Program-made: the position numbers and the translations under genes | Shown here: piece by piece, positions 7,032-14,008 of the stretch | Layout: each line of letters opens with the position of its first letter | How positions within the stretch are numbered: the stretch's first letter is position 1 | Notes under the pieces: model-generated | The model's input: the letters and a program-made list of their open reading frames with translations, nothing else | The model's database searches: none | Told to the model about the DNA's origin: nothing | Assembly: GCA_023230985.1 (NCBI GenBank) | Contig: JALNWH010000037.1 | Location: forward strand, 1 to 16,651 | Direction: 5' to 3' | Origin: Bacillota bacterium | GTDB lineage: Bacteria; Bacillota; Clostridia; Lutisporales; Lutisporaceae | DNA length: 16,651 bases

Positions 7032-7958
7032 ATGATTAAATATGTCTATGGGGATGTAATATTCTTGGAAAACATTGCTATGAATTATATGATTTTATTT
7101 AGTACAGCTAAACTTGCAAGAAGTGATTATAATAAATTAAAATTATTAATAGCTTCTGCATTAGGTGCTGTTTATTCTGTTTTCTATTGTTTGCCGGGTT
7201 ATGAGTATCTTTACACATGGTTTTTAAAAATTCTGTTTTCTCTTTTTATAGTAATTGTTGCATTTACTCCATATAAGTTAAAAGAGCTTACCAGATTGAT
7301 AAGTATGTTTTATATAATAACCTTTGTCTATGGAGGTGCAGCTTTTGGCTTATATTATTTAATTAGCGGCATCAAACAGTCATATAAAGGTATTTTTTTC
7401 TTTCAGGACTTTTCAACAAAGTTACTTCTTTTGTCGGTTATAATATCATATTTTATTGTGAGGTATTCATGGGATTACACTGTTCAAAGGCTAAGAAGGG
7501 AAAAGGTTATTTCAAGAGCAAATATATGTTTAAATGGCAAAAAGATATTTATCTCAGCATTAGTGGATACCGGGAATTCCCTAAATGACCCTATTAGTAA
7601 ATTGCCTGTTGTAGTAGTTGAATATTCTTCTATAAAAGACATAATTCCATATGAGCTTAAAAAAATATTTGAAGAGAACAAAGAAAGCAATATCAATTTG
7701 ATTGCATCAGTATTATCACAGTCGGAATGGTTAACTAGGTTTAGACTTATCCCTTTTAAATCTTTGGGTGCCGACAATGCATTGATGATTGGTTTTAAAC
7801 CGGATGAATTTAATATAGAGCTTGATAATGAAAATCAAGCAATAAAAGAGTTAATTATAGGTATTTATAATAAGAGATTATCTAGAGATGGGGAATATAA
7901 TGCGTTAATCCATCCCGATATTTTAAGTTTTCATAGTGGAGGGGAAAATAGTGCATAA
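7032..7958 (+). CDS. spoIIGA: Sporulation sigma-E factor-processing membrane protease SpoIIGA
   Basis: SpoIIGA is the aspartic-type protease that removes the pro-sequence of sigma-E in the mother cell after a forespore signal (SpoIIR). The 308-residue protein has an N-terminal half with about five membrane helices (roughly 9-26, 36-55, 62-80, 88-112 and 130-146). A cytoplasmic C-terminal half follows, with the catalytic motif SALVDTGNSLNDP (175-187; Asp179 the presumed nucleophile-activating residue) and the later KSLGADNALMIGFKPD segment. ATG 7032 has a GAGGT site (7020-7024) with 7 nt spacing. The gene directly precedes and overlaps sigE, the same pairing as in Bacillus, so protease and substrate are made together. 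A short AUG-initiated seven-codon reading frame lies in its leader. Confidence 0.96.
   Translation: MIKYVYGDVIFLENIAMNYMILFSTAKLARSDYNKLKLLIASALGAVYSVFYCLPGYEYLYTWFLKILFSLFIVIVAFTPYKLKELTRLISMFYIITFVYGGAAFGLYYLISGIKQSYKGIFFFQDFSTKLLLLSVIISYFIVRYSWDYTVQRLRREKVISRANICLNGKKIFISALVDTGNSLNDPISKLPVVVVEYSSIKDIIPYELKKIFEENKESNINLIASVLSQSEWLTRFRLIPFKSLGADNALMIGFKPDEFNIELDNENQAIKELIIGIYNKRLSRDGEYNALIHPDILSFHSGGENSA
7938..7944 (+). promoter_or_regulatory. Ribosome-binding site that sets the sigE start
   Basis: GGAGGGG lies 6 nt before GTG 7951. It shows that the longer GTG-initiated reading (7936) is not the start, since the site itself lies within those first codons. It sits inside the end of spoIIGA, consistent with translational coupling. 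Confidence 0.8.
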
Positions 7959-8685
7959 GTTATTTAAAAAAACAATTCTATTAATACAAATAATATATTT
8001 AAGAGTAATTCAAAAATTTAAACCCGGCCTAAGTAACTGGATATATTATATAGGAGGGAGCGAGGCATTACCACCTCCATTAGAATCAGATGAGGAATTG
8101 TTTCTTATATCAAGGTTAAAAGAAGAAGAAAGAGTTGTAAGGACAATTTTAATTGAAAGAAATTTAAGGCTAGTTGTTTACATAGCAAGAAAATTTGAAA
8201 ACACGGGAATTGGTGTTGAGGACTTGGTTTCAATTGGGACTATTGGTCTTATTAAAGCAGTAAATACTTTTGATCCTGAAAAAAGAATAAAGTTGGCTAC
8301 ATATGCTTCAAGATGTATAGAAAATGAGATTCTTATGTATTTAAGAAGAAATACAAAGCAAAAATCTGAAATTTCTTTTGACGAACCTTTGAATATTGAT
8401 TGGGATGGGAACGAGCTACTTTTATCAGATATATTAGGTACAGAAAATGACTTAATATATAAATACTTAGAAGATGAAACAGATAAAGAATTGTTAGAAA
8501 TAGCTTTGAAAAGACTTAATGAAAGAGAAAAAAGAATAATGGAACTGCGTTTTGGGCTGAATGACGGAGTGGAAAAAACACAAAAAGAGGTTGCAGATAT
8601 GCTTGGCATATCACAATCATATATTTCGAGACTTGAAAAAAGAATAATTAATAGATTAAAAAAAGAGATAAATAGAATGATTTAA
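7951..8685 (+). CDS. sigE: RNA polymerase sporulation sigma factor sigma-E (pro-form)
   Basis: This is the early mother-cell sigma factor, made as an inactive precursor and cut by SpoIIGA. From GTG 7951 the 244-residue protein starts with a basic, hydrophobic pro-sequence (MHKLFKKTILLIQ...). It then has the diagnostic YYIGGSEALPPPL block (32-44), where processing occurs nearby in the Bacillus protein. Region 2 follows, with IERNLRLVVYIARKFENTG (68-86), LVSIGTIGLIKAV (92-104) and the region 2.4 segment around LATYASRCIENEI (115-127). FDEPLNIDWDGNELLLSD is also characteristic of sigma-E. The region 4 helix-turn-helix VADMLGISQSYISRLEKR lies near the C terminus. It overlaps spoIIGA by 8 nt. Its pro-sequence looks about five residues longer than the Bacillus one (from memory). 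A terminator overlaps and follows its stop codon. Confidence 0.97.
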   Translation: MHKLFKKTILLIQIIYLRVIQKFKPGLSNWIYYIGGSEALPPPLESDEELFLISRLKEEERVVRTILIERNLRLVVYIARKFENTGIGVEDLVSIGTIGLIKAVNTFDPEKRIKLATYASRCIENEILMYLRRNTKQKSEISFDEPLNIDWDGNELLLSDILGTENDLIYKYLEDETDKELLEIALKRLNEREKRIMELRFGLNDGVEKTQKEVADMLGISQSYISRLEKRIINRLKKEINRMI

Positions 8686-8709
8686 ACCGGATGAAATATC
8701 CGGTTTTTT
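8684..8709 (+). terminator. Intrinsic terminator after sigE
   Basis: A 9-bp stem pairs AAACCGGAT (8684-8692) with ATCCGGTTT (8698-8706) around a GAAAT loop and is followed by T residues to 8709. It starts within the sigE stop codon and ends the spoIIGA-sigE unit, implying that sigG has its own promoter. Confidence 0.88.
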
Positions 8710-8722
8710 AAATTGTATTATT

Positions 8723-8752
8723 GTGAATAAAAACAGTGTCAATGGTAATAAT
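8723..8752 (+). promoter_or_regulatory. Weak candidate forespore (sigma-F type) promoter for sigG
   Basis: GTGAATA (8723-8729) is followed after 14 bp by GGTAATAAT (8744-8752), resembling the GG-containing -10 of sigma-F promoters. In Bacillus sigG is switched on by sigma-F in the forespore, so such a site is expected in this 185-bp gap. The -35 match is imperfect and the call was made by eye. Confidence 0.3.
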
Positions 8753-8870
8753 TTAAATGTCAACAACTATAATATTTAGAGGCTGTTTCTGTTATGAAAG
8801 GGTATGTTTAATTATTGGATTGCTGCTGTGGAGTAGCTTTTAATAATCTTAAATAAAAGGATGAACTGAC

Positions 8871-9644
8871 ATGAAGATAAATAAAGTTGAAATATGCGGG
8901 GTTAATACATCAAAACTTCCTGTCATAAAAAATGACAGGATGATGGAACTAATTAAAAAGGTGCATAGTGGAGATTTAAATGCTCGGGAAGAATTTATAA
9001 AGGGTAATCTGAGACTGGTATTAAGTGTTATTCAAAGATTTAACAATAGAGGGGAATATGTTGATGATTTATTTCAAGTCGGGTGTATTGGTTTAATTAA
9101 GGCTATAGATAATTTTGATATCAGTCAAAATGTAAGGTTTTCCACCTATGCAGTACCGATGATAATAGGAGAAATAAGAAGATATTTAAGGGATAATAAT
9201 TCGATTCGTGTCAGCAGATCCCTAAGAGATATTGCATATAAAGCTTTGCAAATTAGGGATAAACTGATTAATAAAAATTCAAGAGAACCAACTGTTACAG
9301 AGATTGCTGAAGAATTAAGTATTCCGGTAGAAGATGTTGTGTTTTCATTAGATGCGATACAAGATCCATTATCATTATTTGAGCCAATTTATCATGATAA
9401 TGGTGATGCGATATTTGTAATGGACCAAGTGGCAGATGAAAAAAATCAAGACGAAACGTGGATTGAAAATATTGCATTAAAGGAGGCGCTAAAAAAATTA
9501 AATGATAGAGAAAAACTCATATTAAGCCTAAGATTTTTTCAGGGTAGAACACAAATGGAAGTAGCCGAAGAAATAGGGATATCACAGGCACAAGTATCAC
9601 GTTTGGAAAAAACCGCTCTAATTCATATGAGAAAGCATATTTAA
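8871..9644 (+). CDS. sigG: RNA polymerase sporulation sigma factor sigma-G
   Basis: Sigma-G is the late forespore sigma factor, which drives genes for spore DNA protection and germination. The 257-residue protein opens with the sigma-G-specific segment KVEICGVNTSKLP (5-17). Region 2 is GNLRLVLSVIQRFNNRGEY (45-63) and DDLFQVGCIGLIKAIDNFD (65-83), with STYAVPMIIGEIRRYLRDNN (91-110). Region 3 is RVSRSLRDIAYKAL, and region 4 includes LNDREKLILSLRFFQGRTQ and VAEEIGISQAQVSRLEK. There is no pro-sequence, as expected, because its control is through anti-sigma factors and SpoIIIA-dependent activation. ATG 8871 follows an AAAAGGA site (8855-8861) by 9 nt. It stands alone between the sigE terminator and its own weak terminator, in the spoIIGA-sigE-sigG order shared by spore formers. 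Confidence 0.98.
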   Translation: MKINKVEICGVNTSKLPVIKNDRMMELIKKVHSGDLNAREEFIKGNLRLVLSVIQRFNNRGEYVDDLFQVGCIGLIKAIDNFDISQNVRFSTYAVPMIIGEIRRYLRDNNSIRVSRSLRDIAYKALQIRDKLINKNSREPTVTEIAEELSIPVEDVVFSLDAIQDPLSLFEPIYHDNGDAIFVMDQVADEKNQDETWIENIALKEALKKLNDREKLILSLRFFQGRTQMEVAEEIGISQAQVSRLEKTALIHMRKHI

Positions 9645-9656
9645 GTGTAAAAATCT

Positions 9657-9680
9657 GCAGCGATAAGTAGCTGCTTTTTT
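9657..9680 (+). terminator. Probable intrinsic terminator after sigG
   Basis: A short 5-bp GC-rich stem pairs GCAGC (9657-9661) with GCTGC (9670-9674) around an 8-nt loop, directly followed by six T residues. The stem is shorter than at the other terminators here, so readthrough into the next gene is likely. Confidence 0.6.
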
Positions 9681-9751
9681 ATTGTTCTATATTTTTAACT
9701 AGTCTTATATATTTTAATAAATAAATTAATAAATTAGGAGGTTTAATAGAA

Positions 9752-9988
9752 ATGTTTAAAGCTTCTGAATTAAGACAAAAAGAGATAATTAGTTTATCTG
9801 AAGGGAAGCGATTAGGATTTGCCGGAGATATAGAAATCAATATGGAAACCGGATTTATTGAAGCTTTAGTATTATCCACACAAAACAGGTTTTTTGTATT
9901 GTTTTCAAAAGATAATGATTTGATAATAAAGTGGGATAAAATAAAAAAAATTGGCACTGATATTATACTAGTAGAAATTAATGATTAA
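9752..9988 (+). CDS. ylmC: YlmC/YmxH-family sporulation protein (PRC-barrel-like)
   Basis: This is a 78-residue small protein of the YlmC/YmxH family. It is predicted to be mostly beta strand with a PRC-barrel-like fold: RQKEIISLSEGKRLGFAGD (8-26), the acidic GDIEINMETGFIEALVL stretch (25-41), then IKWDKIKKIGTDIILVEI (59-76). There is no signal peptide or membrane segment. The family is restricted largely to spore formers and its biochemical role is unknown. ATG 9752 has a strong AGGAGGT site (9736-9742) with 9 nt spacing. Its place just downstream of sigG matches Bacillus ylmC, which I use for the symbol, but ymxH is an equally close relative by sequence type. Confidence 0.85.
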   Translation: MFKASELRQKEIISLSEGKRLGFAGDIEINMETGFIEALVLSTQNRFFVLFSKDNDLIIKWDKIKKIGTDIILVEIND

Positions 9989-10145
9989 AGTCTCTTCAAT
10001 AAAATAGATTTTTCCTATACAATATTGATTAGAAAAACATTTTAAATTTTTGAAAAATATAAGCTGAAGTGAAAAAAAGATGCAAATTAATAAGAAAATC
10101 CTTTATTATTAGTTATAGTCGATAATACTAAGGAGGAGGGTTATT

Positions 10146-10604
10146 ATGAAGTGTCCGTTTTGTGGGTGGAATGAAAGTAAAGTAGTGGATTCAAGACCGG
10201 CAGATGAATATACCGTTATTAGAAGAAGACGTGAGTGTGAGAAATGTTCAAAAAGATTTACTACTTACGAACGAGTTGAAGAGATACCGTTAATAATATT
10301 TAAAAAAGACGGAAGAAGAGAAGCATTTCAAAGAGAAAAAATCTTTAATGGGCTAATTAAGGCAAGTCAGAAAAGACCTATTTCTTTAAAAGAAATAGAA
10401 GAAATAGTTGATAGTGTGGAAAAAGAGCTTTATAATTCAATGGAAAAAGAGATAGATAGTAAAAGAATTGGTAAAATGGTAATGAGCAGGCTAAAAAAAT
10501 TAGATGATGTAGCTTATGTCAGATTTGCTTCAGTATATAAACAGTTTAAAGATATTAATACATTTATGGACGAGCTTAATAAACTTATGAAAGAAGAAAA
10601 ATAA
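10146..10604 (+). CDS. nrdR: Transcriptional repressor NrdR
   Basis: NrdR is a nucleotide-sensing repressor of ribonucleotide reductase genes that binds NrdR boxes when loaded with dATP/ATP. The 152-residue product has an N-terminal zinc ribbon with MKCPFCG (Cys3, Cys6) and ECEKCSKRF (Cys31, Cys34), the RRRREC stretch (26-31) typical of its DNA-binding domain, and an ATP-cone domain from about 49 to 139, beginning PLIIFKKDGRREAFQREKI. ATG 10146 follows a long AGGAGGAGG site (10131-10139). No ribonucleotide reductase gene is in the window, so its targets lie elsewhere. It is separated from both neighbours by 113-157 bp and is probably its own transcript or part of a loose unit. Confidence 0.97.
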   Translation: MKCPFCGWNESKVVDSRPADEYTVIRRRRECEKCSKRFTTYERVEEIPLIIFKKDGRREAFQREKIFNGLIKASQKRPISLKEIEEIVDSVEKELYNSMEKEIDSKRIGKMVMSRLKKLDDVAYVRFASVYKQFKDINTFMDELNKLMKEEK

Positions 10605-10729
10605 ATACTATAATATTAGTTATCGTGTTTTGGATATTTGTTACTGTTATATAAACTTTATAGTAGATGCTGTATAATATACACCGGTAAAAATATAAAT
10701 ATAAATGTTAACAACTATTGGAGGTTATA

Positions 10730-12049
10730 ATGATTATTAATCATAAAATACCTATTAGCGAAATTATTCCCGGTAGCATTGCCGATGAACTTGGGATAGA
10801 AAAAGGGGATAAGCTGGTTAGAATAAATGGCAAGCATATAATGGATATATTGGAATATAAATTTTTAATCAGTGAAGAGTCAATAATTGTAGAAATAGAA
10901 AAGCCTGATAAAGAAATATGGGAATTAGAAATAGAAAAAGGTTTTGATGAAGATTTAGGACTTATCTTCCATGAATTTATTAATAAACAAAAATCTTGCT
11001 CTAATAAGTGTATTTTTTGTTTTATAGATCAATTACCGAAAGGTATGAGAAAGACTTTATATTTTAAAGATGATGATACAAGATTATCTTTTCTTCACGG
11101 TAATTTTGTTACTTTAACAAATTTAACAGACGAAGATTTAGATAGAATAATAAATTACCGAATAAGTCCGATAAATATCTCTGTCCATACTACAGATGCA
11201 GAATTAAGAAAGAAAATGCTTCAAAATAAAGAAGCAGGGAACATAGTAGAACAACTGAAGAGGCTTAAAGAAGGAAATATAGAAATAAAAGCACAAATAG
11301 TGTTGTGTCCGGGAATAAATGATGGTAATAGATTAGATAAAACAATAGATGATTTATATCAATTCTATCCACAGTTAAGTTGTGTTGCTATAGTACCTGT
11401 AGGTCTTACAAAATATAGAAAAGGACTTCATACTATATTAGAATACGAAAAAGCCAGTGCATCAAATGTAATTAAGCAAGTTGAAGTTATGCAGAATTAC
11501 TATTTAAAAAATGCCGGAACCAGATTTGCTTTTTTATCTGATGAATTTTATTTAATTGCTTCAACGGAATTGCCTACATATAAAAGCTATGAGGAGTTTT
11601 GCCAACTTGAAAATGGTGTGGGAATTACAAGATTATTTTTAGAGGGAATAGGAAAGTCCTTGAATAAATTAGATTACGATAGTAATGAAATAAAAAATGC
11701 TACAATAGTTACCGGAGAATACGGCATACCTTTTTTAATGGAAGCTTCAAGGCAAATAATGAAAAAGTATTCTGAAATAAAATTGGATGTTATTGGAATA
11801 ACTAACGAATTTTTTGGGACAACGATAAAGGTTTCCGGTTTAATTACGGGTGCAGACATGATAAATCAATTAAAAGATAAGGCTATATCCCATAACTTGT
11901 TAATACCTGATAATATGCTAAAAGATGGCGAAGTTTTGTTTTTAGATGATTTAGAAATAAGTGATATTGAAAAGAAACTGAGAGCAAGGGTTATAATATG
12001 TAAAGAAGATGGCAGCGATTTGATTAAAAACATAATGGAAAAATGTTAA
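10730..12049 (+). CDS. PDZ/radical-SAM DUF512 family protein, function unknown
   Basis: This 439-residue protein combines three parts. The N-terminal PDZ-like domain (about 8-60) has SEIIPGSIADELGIEKGDKL (10-29) and RINGKHIMDILEY. The radical-SAM core carries the cluster motif CSNKCIFC (Cys90, Cys94, Cys97, a CX3CX2C spacing) followed by FIDQLPKGMRKTLYFKDDD. The long C-terminal portion is DUF512-type. The cysteines imply a [4Fe-4S] cluster that cleaves S-adenosylmethionine; the substrate is unknown. The family is known in Clostridia and cyanobacteria, often beside der. I use ATG 10730, 5 nt after the GGAGG at 10720-10724, rather than TTG 10718, which overlaps that site. The der start is 24 nt after its stop, suggesting cotranscription and perhaps a shared ribosome or RNA-related role, which is inference. 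Confidence 0.9.
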   Translation: MIINHKIPISEIIPGSIADELGIEKGDKLVRINGKHIMDILEYKFLISEESIIVEIEKPDKEIWELEIEKGFDEDLGLIFHEFINKQKSCSNKCIFCFIDQLPKGMRKTLYFKDDDTRLSFLHGNFVTLTNLTDEDLDRIINYRISPINISVHTTDAELRKKMLQNKEAGNIVEQLKRLKEGNIEIKAQIVLCPGINDGNRLDKTIDDLYQFYPQLSCVAIVPVGLTKYRKGLHTILEYEKASASNVIKQVEVMQNYYLKNAGTRFAFLSDEFYLIASTELPTYKSYEEFCQLENGVGITRLFLEGIGKSLNKLDYDSNEIKNATIVTGEYGIPFLMEASRQIMKKYSEIKLDVIGITNEFFGTTIKVSGLITGADMINQLKDKAISHNLLIPDNMLKDGEVLFLDDLEISDIEKKLRARVIICKEDGSDLIKNIMEKC

Positions 12050-12073
12050 TTGTATAGACAGGAGTTGGTTTAG

Positions 12074-13387
12074 ATGTTAAAACCTATTGTTGCAATAGTC
12101 GGTAGAGCGAATGTGGGGAAATCTACACTTTTTAATAGGATTGCCGGTAAACGTATATCTATCGTAGAAGATTCACCGGGTATCACAAGGGACAGGATAC
12201 TTGCGGATGCTGAATGGATTGGCATGTCTTTTAAAATTATTGATACCGGCGGGATCGAACCTTACTCTGAAGATATAATAATGGCTCAGATGAAGAGACA
12301 AGCCGAAATAGCTATTGAAACATCAGATGTTATAATATTTGTTGTAGATGCAAAAGAAGGATTGAATCCCACTGACATAGAGGTAGCAAATATTCTTAGA
12401 AAAGCGAACAAACCGATTGTATTAGCCTGTAATAAAATAGATGCGGCAAAGTACAAAGATAATATATATGAATTCTATAATTTAGGGATTGGGGAACCAT
12501 TTGCTATATCTGCAGGACAGTCTTTAGGTATCGGAGATTTACTGGACGAAGTAGTGAAAAGTTTTTCAAAAGCAGAAGGGAAAATTAATGATGATTTAAT
12601 AACAAAAGTAGCTGTTGTTGGAAAACCTAATGTGGGAAAATCATCAATAATAAATAAAATGCTTGGAGAGGAGAGAGTTATTGTAAGTAATATTCCCGGA
12701 ACTACCAGAGATGCAATAGACACATTTTTTGAAAAAGATAATCGAAAATATGTTTTAATAGATACAGCCGGGATAAGAAAAAAAAGTAAAATAAGCGAAG
12801 CTGTAGAAAGGTATAGTGTTATAAGAGCGTTTACTGCCATTGAAAGGGCAGATATCTGTCTCCTAGTTATAGATGCTGAACTGGGTATAGCAGAACAAGA
12901 TAGTAAAATTGCCGGATATATACATGAACAAGGAAGAGGTATAATCATAGTAATTAATAAATGGGATGTTATAAAAAAAGACGACAAAACTATTAATTTA
13001 TATAAACAAGAAATCAATAGAATATTGCCTTTTTTAACATATGCCCCTATTGAGTTTACATCAGCATTGTCGGGACAAAGAATCCCAAAGCTATTGGATA
13101 TAATTGATTATGTATCTAATCAGCACTCATTAAGAATACAGACCGGGGTATTAAATGATATAATAAATGAAGCAGTACTAATGAATCAGCCTTCTATATC
13201 CGGCGGTAGAAGATTGAATATATATTATGGTACCCAAGTTTCTGTTAAACCGCCAACTTTTGTAATATTTGTTAATGACCCTGCTTTAATGCATTTTTCA
13301 TATGAAAGGTATTTGGAAAACCAAATTAGGAAATCATTTGGTTTTGAAGGAACCCCAATTAGAATTATTATAAGGGGAAAGGAATAG
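12074..13387 (+). CDS. der: Ribosome-assembly double GTPase Der (EngA)
   Basis: Der is an essential GTPase with two tandem G domains that assists maturation of the large ribosomal subunit. The 437 residues show G domain 1 with P-loop GRANVGKST (10-18), DTGG (57-60) and NKID (120-123). G domain 2 has GKPNVGKSS (183-191), DTAGIRKKSKI (230-240) and NKWD (295-298). A C-terminal KH-like domain follows, containing PSISGGRRLNIYYGTQ and PPTFVIFVNDP. The first P-loop reads Ala12 where Pro is usual. ATG 12074 follows an AGGAG site ending at 12064, with 9 nt spacing. It is only 3-12 nt upstream of plsY depending on the plsY start, and forms a likely operon with the DUF512 protein, plsY and gpsA. Confidence 0.98.
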   Translation: MLKPIVAIVGRANVGKSTLFNRIAGKRISIVEDSPGITRDRILADAEWIGMSFKIIDTGGIEPYSEDIIMAQMKRQAEIAIETSDVIIFVVDAKEGLNPTDIEVANILRKANKPIVLACNKIDAAKYKDNIYEFYNLGIGEPFAISAGQSLGIGDLLDEVVKSFSKAEGKINDDLITKVAVVGKPNVGKSSIINKMLGEERVIVSNIPGTTRDAIDTFFEKDNRKYVLIDTAGIRKKSKISEAVERYSVIRAFTAIERADICLLVIDAELGIAEQDSKIAGYIHEQGRGIIIVINKWDVIKKDDKTINLYKQEINRILPFLTYAPIEFTSALSGQRIPKLLDIIDYVSNQHSLRIQTGVLNDIINEAVLMNQPSISGGRRLNIYYGTQVSVKPPTFVIFVNDPALMHFSYERYLENQIRKSFGFEGTPIRIIIRGKE

Positions 13388-13399
13388 GAGATGTTGGGC

Positions 13400-14002
13400 A
13401 TGCCTTATAAAATATTAATAATAATAGTATTGGCTTACTTTCTTGGTAATTTTTCAACATCATATTTTATAGCAAAGTTATTTGCAGGTATAGATATAAG
13501 AAATCATGGCAGCGGAAATGTCGGAGCTACTAACACCCTTCGTGTTTTGGGGAAAAAAGCCGGAATAATCGTACTTTTAGGAGACATTTTAAAGGGTGTA
13601 ATTGCTGTTATATTAGGTAAGATAATTGCGGGGGAAGATGGACAGATATTTGCAGGCCTATTTGTCGTTATTGGGCATAATTGGCCTATTCTTTTAGGAT
13701 TTAAAGGGGGGAAAGGTGTAGCTACCACTATTGGGGTTATGACTGCAATAAATATTTATATTGTTGCAGGGATTGTGCCAATAGGCATAATAATTATAGC
13801 GGTAACTAAATATGTTTCATTAGCTTCGATATTAGGTATGATAATATTTCCTATTGTCATGCTTTTTACATGGCAACCGATAAAATTGGTTTTATTTAGT
13901 TTTTTATTATCAATGATGTCTGTATATAGACATAAATCTAATATTAAGAAATTAATGCAGGGTACTGAATCAAAGATAGGACAAAAAGTAAATAGGTGGT
14001 GA
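13400..14002 (+). CDS. plsY: Acyl-phosphate:glycerol-3-phosphate acyltransferase PlsY
   Basis: PlsY is an integral membrane enzyme that acylates glycerol-3-phosphate from acyl-phosphate (made by PlsX), the first step of phospholipid synthesis in most Gram-positives. The 200-residue protein has about five membrane helices and the three known active-site motifs: GSGNVGATN (37-45), GHNWP plus GFKGGKGVAT (92-96 and 100-109), and HKSNIKKLMQGTE (178-190). I favour ATG 13400, 9 nt after AGGAG (13386-13390). ATG 13391 touches that site and would need the weaker AAAGGA (13378-13383), adding only Met-Leu-Gly. It is followed after 6 nt by gpsA, which makes its substrate glycerol-3-phosphate, so the two consecutive steps are encoded together. 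Confidence 0.96.
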   Translation: MPYKILIIIVLAYFLGNFSTSYFIAKLFAGIDIRNHGSGNVGATNTLRVLGKKAGIIVLLGDILKGVIAVILGKIIAGEDGQIFAGLFVVIGHNWPILLGFKGGKGVATTIGVMTAINIYIVAGIVPIGIIIIAVTKYVSLASILGMIIFPIVMLFTWQPIKLVLFSFLLSMMSVYRHKSNIKKLMQGTESKIGQKVNRW

Positions 14003-14008
14003 TTAAAT

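Noticed and set aside
7936..7950. Longer sigE start at GTG 7936
   Set aside because: It would place the GGAGGGG ribosome-binding site inside the first codons; GTG 7951 has ideal spacing and gives a typical basic pro-sequence.
9682..9713. TTGTTC-N18-TATATA upstream of ylmC as a promoter
   Set aside because: The -35 is poor and the -10 lies in a run of A/T residues where chance matches are common.
10673..10678. TATAAT upstream of the radical-SAM gene as a promoter
   Set aside because: The -10 is good, but no -35 was found at proper spacing, so it is too weak to list as a feature.
8755..10718. Shared 16-mer (15 of 16 identical) upstream of sigG (8755-8770) and of the radical-SAM gene (10703-10718)
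   Set aside because: Several matches of this quality are expected by chance in about 17 kb of AT-rich sequence; the copies have no common position relative to their genes.
12475..13017. Long open frame (180 codons) on the - strand inside der
   Set aside because: It is an antisense shadow of a strongly conserved coding sequence, low in complexity, with no ribosome-binding site or recognisable domain; the same holds for the other - strand open frames.
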